64,000 bases of DNA from JBNJGB01 sp051747385 (GTDB lineage Bacteria; Myxococcota_A; UBA9042; PHBI01; JACKFB01): contig JBNJGB010000005.1 of the NCBI GenBank assembly GCA_051747385.1, positions 186,001 to 250,000 of the forward strand, read 5' to 3'. Below, one piece after another: positions 44,901-55,043 of the stretch; positions within the stretch are counted from its first letter, which is position 1, and every line of letters begins with the position of its first letter. The notes beneath the pieces are model-generated. The model had not been told where the DNA came from. It did no database searches and worked only from the letters and a program-made list of their open reading frames with translations. Made by a program: the position numbers and the translations under genes.

Positions 44901-47900
44901 GATCTCGCCGTCGGTCGGGGGCTGCGTGACGATGGTCGCCGGCGGGTTCACGTCCTGATTGATGGTCATGGTCCACTCGGACCCGCTGGTGGTAGCGTTC
45001 CCCGCGTGGTCGACCGCCTCGACCTGCCAGCCGTACGAGCCGTTGGTCAGCTCGGGCTCGGGACGCGCGCAGATCTCGGACGCCTCGGGATCGGGCACGA
45101 CGTCCATCTCCGAAGCGCCGCCCGACTTGTTGATGGTGACGCGGTATTTCGCCAGTCCCGACCCGGCGTCCGCGCTCGGCTCCCAGCAGAGGAGGGGCGA
45201 GAACGTCTCGACCGTCACCCCGTTCGCCGGCTCGAGCTTGGCGAACGCCTCCGGCGGATTGGTCTCGACCACGAAGGTGTCCACGTCCGAAGCGGTCGAA
45301 AGCCCGACGTGATCAAAGGCCACCACATGCCACGTGTGCTCGCCATCCGGGAGGATGTCCCACGCGTCGGTGCTACACGGCTCCGAGATGCCGCAGCCGG
45401 CCGCGTCGACGTCCGGCCCTCCATAGGGCTCGCCGTCGATGAACACCTCGAAGTGGCTGATCCCCGAGCCGCCGGGGTTGTCCTCGGCCATGAACGAGAA
45501 CGTCGGCACGAAGCTCGACACCCAGTCGCCCGAGCCGTGGGGCGTCACGTCCACCGTCTGGACCGAGATCGGCGGCGTCTGATCGACCATCACCTGCCAG
45601 CTCTGGCTGCTCTCGCGGGTGTTCCCCACGCCGTCGATCGCGACGACGTGCCAGGTGTGGAGCCCCTCCCCCAGCGGGGTCGGCGGAGCCGCCGTCGTGG
45701 TGCCGCTGCCGGTCGTGGCTACGACCGCGCCGTCCACCAGCAGCTCGTAGCCGCTCACGCCGGACAGCCCGTCCGTGGCCGCGGCCCACGTGAAGGTGGG
45801 CTGGCTCTCCTGCGTCACCACGCCGTCGCCGGGCGCCGAAAGCCCGAAGGCCGCGGGCCCGCTCCGGTCGATCCCGAAGCCCACGGCCTCCGTGTCCGTG
45901 GCGTTCCCCACGGCGTCCACCGCTCGGACGGCGACTTGGTGCGCGCCTTCTGAGAGGCCGCTCACGTCCAGATCCCACTCCGTCGTCGCCGCGTCCACCT
46001 CGGCCACCTTCGAGCCGTCGAGCCACACTTCGTAGCGCTCGACCCCGGCCGGCGCATCGGTCGCCTGCTCCCAGGCCACGGGGAGGGTGGCGCCGTCATC
46101 GTGCCACGCGTCGAGTTCGGGCGACGTGACCGCAAAGGACTCGGGCCCATCCGCGTCGACCGTCAGCGCGCGCTCGCCCGACGCCGCCGTGGCGTCGAGG
46201 CAACCGTGGGCGACGACCTGCCAGGTATGCTCGCCGGATGCGAGCGCCTTGGACACCGGGACCTGGTACTCCAACGTCGTCAGGCCCTCGGCGACCGGGT
46301 TCGCCATGTCGCCGTCGACGTGGACGGAGTAGGTGACGTCCTCCTCCTGCGTGCCGGTCACGACCCAGCTTAGCGCGGGCGTCCCATCGGTGAGCTGCCC
46401 GGCCGCGGGGTATTCGAGCACCGGCGCGGCGGGCGTGCTGTCCACCGTGAACGCTCGGAGCCCCGACTGCGCGACGTCCCCCAGGCAGTTCCGTGCCTGC
46501 ACACGGATGGCGTGGTTCCCGTTTTGGAAACGGTCGTCGCCTGTGGGTGTCCACGATGTCTCCGTGAGCCCCTCGGCCAGCACATCGCCCTCGGAAGTCA
46601 CGATATCGAAGACGATGCCATCCAGCGAAGCGGCATAGGTCCACGCGATGGTCGGGTCGCACGCCACTGTGCTGTTGTTCTCCGGCGATGTCACCGTCGG
46701 CGCGCCGATGGAGTCGAAGGTCGCGGAGGCGGACGCGGTCCCGTCGTCGCAGTCGGCAACCTCTACTTTCCAGGTGTTGTCGTGCGATTGAAGCAGGACG
46801 GCATCCGCGACGACGTGGAACCGGCGCCGCTTGACGCCACAGGTGTGGTTTTCGCCTGCGCTAACGAACGCGAAGGTCCCGGACGGTGGGCTCGCCTGGC
46901 CGTAGTCGTCCCGACCCCAGCAGTCGACGCTGCCGTCTGACCGGATGCCGCAGGTGTGTACGTAGTCTGCGCTAACGGACGCGAAGGTCCCGGACGGCGG
47001 GCTCGACTGGCCGAAGTGGTTGGATCCCCAGCAGTCCGCGCTACCGTCCGTCCGGACACCGCAGGAATGGGAGCCCCCCGAGCTGACGGAGACGAAGGTG
47101 CCAGACAGCGGGCTCGACTGGCCGAAGGTGTCGCGTCCCCAGCAGTCAACGCTGCCGTCTGGCCGGACACCGCAGGTGTGGTCGGTCCCCGCGCTTACGG
47201 CGTCGAAGGTCCCAGACGGCGGGCTCGACTCGCCGTAGTCATTGTCGCCCCAGCAGTCCGCGCTACCGTCCGGACGGACACCGCAGGTGTGGGCCCCCCC
47301 CGCGCTTACGGAGTCGAAGGTCCCAGACAGCGGGCTCGACTGGCCGTCCTCGTCCCAACCCCAGCAGTCGACGGTACCGTCCGGCCGGAGACCGCAAGTG
47401 TGATACGTACCCGCGGTGACGGAGTCGAAGGTGCCCGACGGCGGGCTGGACTGGCCCACGAAGTAGGCGTACGGGCAGTCGAGGGTGCCATCCGGCTCGA
47501 AGGTACAAAGCACGGGGGAGTAGTCGGAGCCCCAGCAAGCGACCGTGCCATCCGTCCGCAGGCCGCAGGTGTGGCTGCGTTGGCCGCCGCCGCCCGCGCT
47601 GACGGATGCGAAGGTCCCGGACGGCGGGCTCGACTGGCCGTAGTCGTTGTCGCCCCAACACGCGACCGTACCTCCGGACACCTGCACGTCCCCTACCGGC
47701 ACCTCCGTCCCGTTCAGCGTCACCGTGAAGGCTGGGTCTGCGCACGAGTAGCCAGACAGATCCAGGGTCCACTCCAGCTCCGGCGGGCACGTGCCGAGGG
47801 TTCCCCCGTCGGCCGGGCTCACCAGGACCGGCGCCGCCAGCTCCGCGGACGCGGACGGCGCCACACACACCGCGAGGGCCACCGCCGCGGCCAGCCTGAC

Positions 47901-47969
47901 CGCCCGACACGAAGGGACGCCGCGGACGCGGAGAAGAACTCGGGAGCATCGTCGAATCGAACGCGTCAT
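38994..47969 (-). CDS. Giant surface protein: RCC1 repeats, Ig-like repeats, LecA-like domain, Cys-rich repeats, MYXO-CTERM anchor
   Basis: About 2991 aa from ATG at 47967-47969 (GGAGAC upstream). Signal peptide VRLAAAVALAVCVAPSASA. Residues ~95-400 are RCC1-type blades (SGTFDSVSAGGAHTCGVRPD, then ADCWG). Residues ~400-2390 are repeated Ig/fibronectin-like domains with GLSEGEHTWTV-type motifs. One insertion near 1316-1450 resembles PA-IL/LecA lectin (DTGIDVEPGDVLEVHASGT). Residues ~2415-2840 are Cys-rich repeats, DDGNPCTDDSCDPSSGCVYE. The end, STGGGCQGSSTPLGWIWALG then LLLLAVIRG and Arg, is a MYXO-CTERM sorting signal. It is probably a surface adhesin or structural fibre. The downstream oxidoreductase gene abuts its stop. 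Confidence 0.9.
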   Translation of the reverse strand: MTRSIRRCSRVLLRVRGVPSCRAVRLAAAVALAVCVAPSASAELAAPVLVSPADGGTLGTCPPELEWTLDLSGYSCADPAFTVTLNGTEVPVGDVQVSGGTVACWGDNDYGQSSPPSGTFASVSAGGGGQRSHTCGLRTDGTVACWGSDYSPVLCTFEPDGTLDCPYAYFVGQSSPPSGTFDSVTAGTYHTCGLRPDGTVDCWGWDEDGQSSPLSGTFDSVSAGGAHTCGVRPDGSADCWGDNDYGESSPPSGTFDAVSAGTDHTCGVRPDGSVDCWGRDTFGQSSPLSGTFVSVSSGGSHSCGVRTDGSADCWGSNHFGQSSPPSGTFASVSADYVHTCGIRSDGSVDCWGRDDYGQASPPSGTFAFVSAGENHTCGVKRRRFHVVADAVLLQSHDNTWKVEVADCDDGTASASATFDSIGAPTVTSPENNSTVACDPTIAWTYAASLDGIVFDIVTSEGDVLAEGLTETSWTPTGDDRFQNGNHAIRVQARNCLGDVAQSGLRAFTVDSTPAAPVLEYPAAGQLTDGTPALSWVVTGTQEEDVTYSVHVDGDMANPVAEGLTTLEYQVPVSKALASGEHTWQVVAHGCLDATAASGERALTVDADGPESFAVTSPELDAWHDDGATLPVAWEQATDAPAGVERYEVWLDGSKVAEVDAATTEWDLDVSGLSEGAHQVAVRAVDAVGNATDTEAVGFGIDRSGPAAFGLSAPGDGVVTQESQPTFTWAAATDGLSGVSGYELLVDGAVVATTGSGTTTAAPPTPLGEGLHTWHVVAIDGVGNTRESSQSWQVMVDQTPPISVQTVDVTPHGSGDWVSSFVPTFSFMAEDNPGGSGISHFEVFIDGEPYGGPDVDAAGCGISEPCSTDAWDILPDGEHTWHVVAFDHVGLSTASDVDTFVVETNPPEAFAKLEPANGVTVETFSPLLCWEPSADAGSGLAKYRVTINKSGGASEMDVVPDPEASEICARPEPELTNGSYGWQVEAVDHAGNATTSGSEWTMTINQDVNPPATIVTQPPTDGEIWGCASAEIKGSASDPGATPTAPPGSGVVEVQVQLDDAAESGWETAGLGGDPTNASRPWTWAWEAPTSGSHTLYVRAIDAEGNVQAAPTERTIDVDCEGPNAFGLLAPENGSWSKGSPTLSWQATTDDVSGLEGYEVRVWPADGAEADGLAVDVGTATSWSPDEPFEEGEHHWRVVARDVLGNTTGSNQTRTLKVDRTGPIAFEATGHAPVETFDGQDWTAAEEVTLSWASTSDQGVGMASPPYRVRVDGNVVKSTSAASYTFSPGEGAHTWSIEARDALGNVTSTEARSFHVDRTGPGVTPAEGFLLTANRNPAAPVDTGIDVEPGDVLEVHASGTLCFKDNARCDASCYGPGGSGTQASTVSRWSAWGDHPFGAVMAYVGTTGDEYVVGGHRTLEVTQAGRLYLAVNDNDQRNCPSRWTQVTVQPGVGYSLISPIDGVYTPWTQPTFRWTPVTDDGVGVERIALKVNGAEVSGELDLGATEATLSEVDGLSEGEHTWTVAATDRLGNASEATPWRVRVDLSRPDAFALTGPADGALLETSTPTVTWEAAQDAELPGGLPGGGLSHYELWVDGDFNTAVYADETSTEPSLPLPDGEHDLLVKAFDVFHDDDPPRERATASRTVIVDTEPPEPFETVSPSDVATLCQSRPTFCWEPTTDAGVGLDHYELTVGGTSTFVAAVDQSPVCAEPDGVVEPGSYSWWVRAVDGAGRERDTSVRGFDLVPDVMPPSALIEAPGEATCVGGEPIVLSGTAVDEGTECAAGVDLVEMSVPGEPWAQAALDGDGAWSVTLDPLPTGAHVLAARATDTEGNVTAPEERPEVTVVADTTPPEAASLDAPADGAWVQPAASFSWGASNDAGCGVDRYVLEIDGEVVDETNGLSVALSEALALSEGAHSWRVRTVDHAGLETVSAERSIQVDSTAPEAPELDSPEHLAWTNTPNVPLTWNTASDAVGEICGYRVALDDTSATETTGTSWTTPSLSDGDHTWTVSAIDCAGNEGPAATSRIVRVDTEPPGVPQPTAPDDGEWVASTTPTLRWSAAEDASPATASGICAYHVEVDDQELVIDAEATEATPQPLGEGVRTWRVRAEDCAGNVGSPSAERTLRVDSEVPGEVVLMAPEEGAWTTDTAPEVIWDAAEDSGSGVCGYRVILDGVETAVDSGVTSLVPDEPLDDGQHEVSVRAVDCAENLGAESSRTFGVDTTAPAPAVPAAPTEGACAGTIPELTWKPCSDEGSGVVSAQLLVDGEEVGSALEPETSSAMPPTALSAGDHAWSVRCEDAVGLTSVSEVGELHVDAAPPAVSFAAVTPGDGSALEITTEASDGPCAVDRVEVRIDGGAWLEASAGEPGAWTLDWGAPDPGEHDLEARAFDAFGHVSDVAETHIILGPCWVPGPCDAETGCSIPAELGTSCDDSDACTDGDTCDGAGTCAGSAIPCDDANPCTDDTCDPASGCVFTPNTAPCDDGSECTSGDTCASGQCVGAAVVCDDGNPCTDDSCDPSSGCVYEDNTASCDDGSACTLDDTCTSGECVGEAVLCDDANPCTDDSCDPEVGCLNTANSAPCDDGSECTSGDTCASSECVGEVVACDDGNPCTDDSCDPSSGCVYEDNTAPCDDGSACTSDDTCASGECVGEVVVCDDANACTDDSCDPDEGCVYEDNTAPCDDGSACTSDDACSGGECVGEALVCDDGNACTDDSCDPDEGCVHEPAELSCDDANPCTDDSCDPEVGCVNEANSATCDDGDACTQDDTCHDGVCEGTSLSCDDSDPCTVDACDPAEGCTHGLEQDCCSEGTGCPDGQGCFEGSCAEVLCAPCDSDDDCPVEGAICDSVDPGAGDARYCVLPCGDGCPDGYNCESGPDDVSACAPADAECPCGLCDPEPDPGPEPGPEPTADGPVEPTTDAGSSDATNSGDLLPDAGPDAVGDTAGSPGDGGSTGGGCQGSSTPLGWIWALGLLLLAVIRGRPAGRDAGR
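39560..40720 (-). repeat. Cys-rich DDxNPCTDDSCDP repeats within the giant surface gene
   Basis: Tandem units of about 120 bp encode pairs of C-D-D-x-N-P-C-T-D-D-S-C-D-P and C-D-D-G-S-x-C-T-x-x-D-x-C. Each unit has several Cys and many Asp, suggesting disulfide-linked, calcium-binding modules. At least eight units are seen. Confidence 0.8.
46780..47680 (-). repeat. RCC1-type tandem repeats within the giant surface gene
   Basis: About eight near-identical ~111-bp units, each encoding a blade of the form PPSGTFASVSAG..HTCGVRPDGSVDCWG. The high DNA-level identity indicates recent duplication or gene conversion. The units should fold as a beta-propeller. Confidence 0.8.
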
Positions 47970-48034
47970 CGTGCGGTCTCCAGTCGTATCGCGAGAGAGA
48001 TGGGGGTCGTCGCGGGAGGCGAGGCGCCGTGTCA

Positions 48035-51000
48035 TCAGGGGTTCCAGCACCGGCAAGTGTGCTGGCCCGCCGCGTTGTCGTAGCCGCAACCGTTGGACCC
48101 GGCGTAGCCCTCGGATGCGCAGTACGCGTCGCAGTAGATGGACACCCATCCGCCGCCGTCGGCCTCGGAACATTCCTGAAGGACATTGTCGTTGTTGGGA
48201 TCGCAGCGGGCGTCGGAGCTGGCATGGTCGCACCCGGCGGCCTGGGTGCATCCGAAGAGTCCCTCCTCTTCGGCAAGCTCCGCAGCCCAGCCGCAGTCGC
48301 ACTCGTCAGCATGCCAGGGTTCGCCATCCCCGCGCGTACCCTCACAGTCCTCGTACTTCCAGTCGCAACCGAAGTGATCGGCGCATGCCGTGGGCGTCTT
48401 GTGGTCCTCGCAGCGCCAGCCGAACCCTCCGCAGTACTCGTAGTCGCAGGACCCGTGGCAGAACGGCAGGACGTCATCGCGACAGTGCTTGCATGCGGCC
48501 GAGTAGTCGATGCGACAGGTCGTCCCTTCGAGGAACGGGTCCGGGACCACGCCGACACTCTTGACGGGCCCCGCCTCGTCTGGAGAGCCGGTGCAGTTGT
48601 CGAGCCCACCGTCGTCGTAGCAGCACTGCTGCGCGAGCTCGCCCACCGGGTCGGCGACCTCGCGGTAGCAGGTCCCGATGTGGTCGTAGGAGCCATCGTC
48701 CTTGGGGAACTCGCACCACTGATCCGACTCCTGGACCTGCCACTCGAAGGGCGGGCAGGCGTAGGTGTCCGGCTGCGTGGGGCACTGGGGGAAGCAGCCG
48801 GCTTCGTCCTCGCCGCCGCCGCAGTCCTCGACCCCGTCGCATCGGCGGACGCTGGGGAGCTGGGTGTCGTCGTCGCAGGTGAAGACGGAGGCCACGTCCT
48901 TGAGGACCGTGGCGTAGATCTCCCAGTTGCCGTCCCGGGCGTCCTGCCAGACGAACCAGGCGGAGCCGCCCGCGTCGATCGCCACGTCCGGACGCCGGGA
49001 GTTGCCGTCGGCGAAGCTCAGCCGGATGTCGCTCGTGGCCTTCCCGGTCTCGCTGTAGACCAGGGTGTAGATCTCGGGATCGCCGTGGCGATCGTCGGCC
49101 CATGTGACGACGTGGCGGCGATCCGAGGAGCCGCGAGCCGCCGCGGCCGCCGGGTCGTAGCTCTCGCCCGGATCCTCGGTGAGCTGCGTGCGATCACAGT
49201 TGCCCGTGACCAGGTACAGCTCGTGGTCGGTGTCCCGGAAGCCGCGGAAGAGGGTGTCCGGCTGGCCGTCCGAGGCCGCAAACGGCGAGTCCCCGTCGGT
49301 CTCGCAATGGAGGTTCCCCCAGTCGACCTCGCCGCCGATGAGCTTGGCGATGAACAGCCCGTAGCGGAACGGAAGCCCGCCCTTCAGGTCCAGCCACCAC
49401 ATGTAGGCGGCCCCCACGTCATCGACGGCGAGCTGGGGCTCCTTGGGGCTGTTGACGCCGATGATGTCGTCGTCGGTCACGTTGGTCGTGGTGCTGGACC
49501 AGGTCGGGTCGACGAGGGCGTAGAAGACGTGCCATTGGGAGACGGTGTAGCGCTCCCACGCCAGGTGGACATAGCCGTCCGCCGAGGCGGCGAGGGCCGG
49601 GGCGATGACGTCGCCCGACTGGGCGAAGGTCTTCTCGTCGAGCACGGTCCCGTCCGGATCGAGGCGCACGAGCTCCAGGCCGTCCGGGCTGACCCAGGAC
49701 ACGAAGACGTCGCCGTTGTCCGAGGTCGCGACATCCGGATGCTGGGCCATCCCTCCGGTGTCGGAGATGGGAAGGGGGGACACGAGGCGCGTGCCGTCGG
49801 CGGCCAGGCGCGTGTAGAAGACCTCCGGGCCGCCCAGGCGATGGTCGAGCCACACCACGGCCAGCGAGCCATCGCCCGCGGAGACGTCGCCGCCGATGAC
49901 GGCGACAGCAGGGCGCCAGGAGGCCTCGGGGTCGTCCGTCACCCGGAGCTCCTCGCCGGTGCAGAGGGGCTCGATCCCGTCGCAGTTGTCGTCGACGCCG
50001 TTGCAGGCCACCTCCTCGGCGCCCGAATGGACAGCGGGATCGGAGTCGTTGCAGTCGCCCCCGCCGCACGCGACGTCTCCGTCGCCATCCCCGTCCCGGT
50101 CCGGCACGAAGGCCTGATCGACGCACCCTCCCTCCTGCGGTCGGCACTCGGAGAGGGTGCACGCGTCGCCGGTGGCGCACAGGTCGTGTCGGGGCCAGTG
50201 CAGACAGCCCCCATCGGGGCCGCAGCCGTCGGACGTACACTCGATGCCGTCGTCGCAGTCGCACGCGGTGACGCACTCGCCACCCTGGCATTCCGACATC
50301 GGGGCGCAGTACGTTCCGTCGAAGCCGGGATCCGGCACGCAACCGCCCGCGCCGTCGCAGCTCTGGCAGGCCGGACAGACGACGTCCTCGTCCATCACCC
50401 CGTCGCAGTCGTCGTCGACGCCGTCGCAGGTCGCGTCGTCCGAAGCGGCCGGGCCGGGCTCGCAGGTGTCCACCCCGGATCCGTCGATGCAGTGGAGCTC
50501 GCCGGTCGAGGCGCAGGCACCCTCGCCGCACGTCGTAGCCGGCGAGGTGTAGTCCTCGTCCGTCACCCCGTCGCAGTCGTCGTCCACGCCGTCGCACGTC
50601 CCGTCGTTCGAAGCGGCCGGGCCGGGTTGGCAGGTGTCCACCCCGGATCCGTCGATGCAGTGGAGCTCGCCGGTCGAGGCACAGGCACCCTCGCCGCACG
50701 TCGTAGCCGGCGAGGTGTAGTCCTCGTCNNNNNNNNNNNNNNNNNNNNNNNNNNNNNNNNNNNNNNNNNNNNNNNNNNNNNNNNNNNNNNNNNNNNNNNN
50801 NNNNNNNNNNNNNNNNNNNNNNNNNNNNGCAGGTGTCCACCCCGGATCCGTCGATGCAGTGGAGCTCGCCGGTCGAGGCACAGGCACCCTCGCCGCACGT
50901 CGTAGCCGGCGAGGTGTAGTCCTCGTCCGTCGCACCGTCGCAGTCGTCGTCGACGCCATCGCACGTGGCATCTCCGGAGGCCCCTGCGCCCGGCAGGCAG

Positions 51001-54000
51001 GTGTCCACCTCCACCCCGTCTGCACACTGGAGCTCGCCGATCGACGCGCAGGCGCCCTCGCCACACGTCGTCGCCAGCGAGGTGTAGTCCTCGTCCGTCG
51101 ACCCGTCGCAGTCGTCGTCCGTGCCGTTGCACGTGGCATCATCGGAGGCCCCGGCGCCCGGCAGGCAGGTGTCCACCTCCACTCCGTCCACACACAGGAG
51201 GTCGCCCGTCGAGGTACAGGGTCCGGTCCCACACTCGGTGGGGGTAGGCGTGTACAGCTCGTCGGCGAGGCCATCGCAGAGGCCGGGATCGGCGCACGTG
51301 CCGTCCGGAAACTCGAGCTCGCTCGCGAGGCAGCGCGGAGGGTGTCCACAGCTCACGTGCACCGCGGCCGTGTTCGGCCCCCAGCCCCCGCCGCCGGCCA
51401 CGAACACGCCGAGCGAGGTGGGGACGACGACGGACGACGAATCGTGCGTGTCGGGCGGCGGTGCGAGAGGCTCCAGGGTCCAGTCGGCAGCATCGACGGT
51501 AAAGAGTCCCGTCGCGCCATGCAGCAGGTAGAGCGAGTCGTCGAACGCGACGGCGTGGAGCCCCGCCATGGGCTCGGGCAGATGGCCCACGACCGACCAG
51601 TCGTTCACGGCTGGATCGTAGCGCTCGATGGTGTCGTACTTCGTGTTCGTCGAGCCGGACCAGGAGTTGCCCCCGAAGGCCACCAGCGAGTCGCCGTGGC
51701 GCGCAACGCCGACGAAGTAGCGTCCGGCCGACAGGCTGCCCGCCGACGTCCAGGAATTCGAGGACGGATCGAAGCGCGTGGCCGAGTCCAGATAGCCGTA
51801 TCCGACGCCTCCGACCACGTGGAGACGTTGATCCAGGACGGCGTGGCCTGCCCAGCTCCGCAAGGTGCCGAGGGACGGCCCGCTGGTCCACGTGTCCGTG
51901 TCCGGGTGATAGATCTGGACGGTGCGCGTGTTGTCCGTCGAGCGACCACCCGCCACGTAGATCGCATCCCCGAGCACGCCACAGGCAGCCGCGCTGCGCG
52001 CGTACTTCATCGGGGCGATCGAGGACCACGCCCCCGTCGCCGGATCATAGACCTCGGAAGAGCCCGTCGGCGACGCGAACTGCTGCGACTGAGACTGGCT
52101 CACGCCGCCGAAGACGTAGACCCGACCGTCGTACTCGACGCCACAGGCGTAGCCCCTCGGCACCTGCATCGGCGCGATCTCGGTCCACCCGACGTCCTCG
52201 TCCGTGGCGCCGTCGCAGTCGTCGTCCACCCCGTCGCATGTCGCGTCATCAGCTGCCGGTGCCCCAGGCTCGCACGTGTCCACCTTCGCGCCATCCACGC
52301 ACACCAGCTCGCCCATCGATGAGCACCCGCCCTCCCCGCAGGTCGTCGCTGTCGGCGCGTAGTCCTCGTCCGTCGCCCCGTCGCAGTCGTCGTCCACCCC
52401 GTCGCATGTCGCGTCATCCGACGCCGGTCCCCCAGGCTCGCAGGTGTCCACCTCGGCGCCATCCACGCACACGACCTCCCCGGCGGAGGCACAGGCTCCG
52501 ACGCCGCAGGCGGTCGCGGTCGGCGCGTAGTCCTCGTCCGTCACCCCGTCGCAGTCGTCGTCCACGCCGTCGCACGTCGCGTCATCCGAGGCCGGAGCCC
52601 CGGGCTCGCACGTGTCCACCTCGACGCCATTGGAACACTGCGCTTCCCCAGTCGACGCGCACGCACCCTCACCACAGCTCGTGGGAGTCGACACGTAGTC
52701 CTCGTCGGTGGCGCCGTCGCAGTCGTCGTCCACGCCGTCGCACGTCGCGTCATCGGACGCCGGAGTTCCGGGCTCACAGGTGTCCACCTCCGCGCCGTCC
52801 GCACACACAAGCTCGCCGGTCGCTGCACAGGCACCGTCACCGCAGCTCGTCGCAGCTGGCACGTAGTCCTCGTCGGTGGCGCCGTCGCAGTCGTCGTCCA
52901 CGCCGTCGCATGTCGCGTCATCAGATGCCGGTGCCCCAGGCTCGCACGTGTCCACCTTCGCGCCATCCACGCACACCAGCTCGCCCGTCGATGAGCACCC
53001 GCCCTCCCCGCAGGTCGTCGCTGTCGGCGCGTAGTCCTCGTCCGTCGCCCCGTCGCAGTCGTCGTCCACGCCGTCGCATGTCGCGTCATCCGACTCCGGT
53101 CCCCCAGGCTCGCAGGTGTCCACCTTCGCGCCATCCACGCACACGATCTCCCCGGCGGAAGCACAGGCGCCCACGCCGCAGGTCGTCGCGGTCGGCGCGA
53201 AATCCTCGTCCGTCATGCCGTCGCAGTCGTCGTCCACGCCGTCACACGTCGCGTCATCGGACGCCACAGGCGCCCCAGGCTCGCAGGTGTTCGACTGCGT
53301 GCCATCGACGCACAGGAGATCTCCCGTGGAACCGCACGCACCCACGCCGCAGGTCGTCGCGGTCGGCGCGTAGTCCTCGTCCGTCGCCCCGTCGCAGTCG
53401 CCGTCCACGCCGTCGCACGTCGTGTCATCGGACGCCGGAGTTCCGGGCTCACAGGTGTCCACCTTCGCGCCATCCACGCACACGACTTCTCCGGCGGAAG
53501 CACAGGCTCCCACGCCGCAGTTCGTCGGCGTCGGCTCGTAGTCTTCGTCCGTGGCGCCGTCGCAGTCGTCGTCCACGCCGTCACACGTCGCATCATCGGA
53601 CGCCACAGGCGGCCCGGCCTCGCACGTGTCCATCTCCGTGCCGTCTGCGCATTTCAGCAGCCCGGTGGCTGCGCAGGCACCCTCCCCGCAGCTCGTCGGA
53701 GTCGCCACGTAGTCCTCGTCGGTGGTGCCGTCGCAGTCGCCGTCCACGCCGTCGCACGTCGCGTCATCAGGCGCAGGCGCCGCAGGCTCGCAGGTGTCGA
53801 CCTCCGCGCCGTCCGCACACACAATCTCGCCGGTCGACGCGCAAGCTCCTTCGCCGCAGGTCGTCGGCGTAGGCGCGTAGCCCTCGTCCGTCGCCCCGTC
53901 GCAGTCGTCATCCACGCCGTCGCACGCGGCATCAGTCGCAGCCGGGACGCCCGCCTCGCAGGTGTCGCGCTTGGTCCCGTCGACGCACTCCAACACACCG

Positions 54001-54851
54001 GTCGACGCACACGCCCCCACGCCGCACGCCGTCTCGACGGGCTCGTGACCCTCGTCCGTCGCCCCGTCGCAATCGTCGTCCTGGCCGTTGCAGACGTCCC
54101 TGTTTGGAGCCTTGGCCAGGCAGTCCGAGAGCCCGCTCGGTCCGCAAGCACGGGTCCCCTCGCATCGCCCGTAGCTGTTCTCGATGTAGCAGATTGTCGC
54201 TGCGCCGTTCTTGGTCGCCATCCCGCTACAACTGCAGGTCCCACCGGACGGAGCACAGTGGCCGCTTTCGGCCCCCCGCCCCTCCTCCTGCTCGCACGAG
54301 TACCCGTCCGGACACCCGGCATCCGGACCACACGGAGTCGTACAGAACGACCCCTCAGACCCAAAGGAGCGACAGAAGCCGGTGCTGCCGGGCCAGGGCA
54401 TCGCGCAGTCGCCGTCGTCCAGGCAGGGGCGACAGAGGGCCAAGTGCTGCGGCAGGCACACAGCAACCGTTTGGTCGCCGCCACGGGGCATGAACCCGGA
54501 GCAGTCCCATCCCGGCGGGCAGTCGTTGTCGCACGGTGAAGTGCAGACCCACCCGTCCGGGCCCTCGATGCACCAGCCGGAGCCACAATCCTCCGGCCCG
54601 GCGCATGCCGCTCCCACCCGGGTGACATCGCTGGCATCCACGGCCGAGTCGACTGAAGCAGAATCCCCGACATCCTGACCGGCATCGCCGGACTCGAGAT
54701 CGCCCGTTGCCGCATCGCTTGCGTCCTCGAGCACATCCTGGGGCGTCACGCCGCTGTCGCCGCTGCATCCTGCGCCGAGCCACAAGGCAACGATGCACAG
54801 AACCGAGAGACAGCCCCACGACAAGCCCGCTGAGCCGCGCGTCGTTTTCAT
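48035..54851 (-). CDS. Giant MopE-repeat lipoprotein with Kelch and propeller domains, interrupted by an assembly gap
   Basis: Start ATG at 54849-54851 (GGAGAG upstream); lipobox VALWLGAGC, then an Asp-rich linker. Cys-rich region, then 12 MopE-type metal-binding repeats of 56 residues (CDGVDDDCDGATDEDY...CGEGACASTGE...VDTCEPG). A Kelch propeller follows (~52.2-51.4 kb; APMQVPRGYACGVEYDGRVY, VFGG). A second MopE array is broken by 100 N at 50729-50828. Then come a propeller-like region (VAVVWLDHRLGGPEV), an LDL-receptor-A-like motif (RRCDGVEDCGGGEDEAGC) and a Cys-rich tail ending CRCWNP. The frame differs on the two sides of the gap, but the gap length is arbitrary; one gene is by far the simplest reading. 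Confidence 0.82.
50391..51160 (-). repeat. 168-bp MopE-repeat array (second array, gapped)
   Basis: Same 168-bp unit. The ~98 bases left of the N run (50631-50728) and the ~97 right of it (50829-50925) are identical, so the assembler broke inside near-perfect copies. The copy number is unknown. Confidence 0.85.
50729..50828. other. Assembly gap (100 N)
   Basis: A placeholder run of exactly 100 N inside the second MopE array. With a uniform 168-bp unit the true missing length should be 69 + 168n bases, which would also restore the reading frame. Confidence 0.95.
52200..54110 (-). repeat. 168-bp MopE-repeat array (first array)
   Basis: Twelve tandem coding units of 168 bp (56 codons), each with the acidic metal-binding motif CDGxDxDCDGxxDE. 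Units are 80-95% alike by eye. Confidence 0.85.
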
Positions 54852-55043
54852 CCGACTCTCCACTTCCCTACCGCTCGAACGCGCACGGCTCGGCGGAGGG
54901 GGACGGCTGCCCTTCCGAGAAGCTCGGCCACCCAGTCCCTCCAGCCGAAGGCACTGCAGGAAGGGCCGCCAACGACCCCCTTCGCCATTCAGCTGAGACA
55001 ACTGGCTTCCGACGCCTCTGGGAGGACAACCGTCACACGGCCT

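Noticed and set aside
50391..54110. Regular repeats that could be taken for a CRISPR array
   Set aside because: The unit is 168 bp, fully coding, with no unique spacers between short direct repeats; it is a MopE protein-repeat array.
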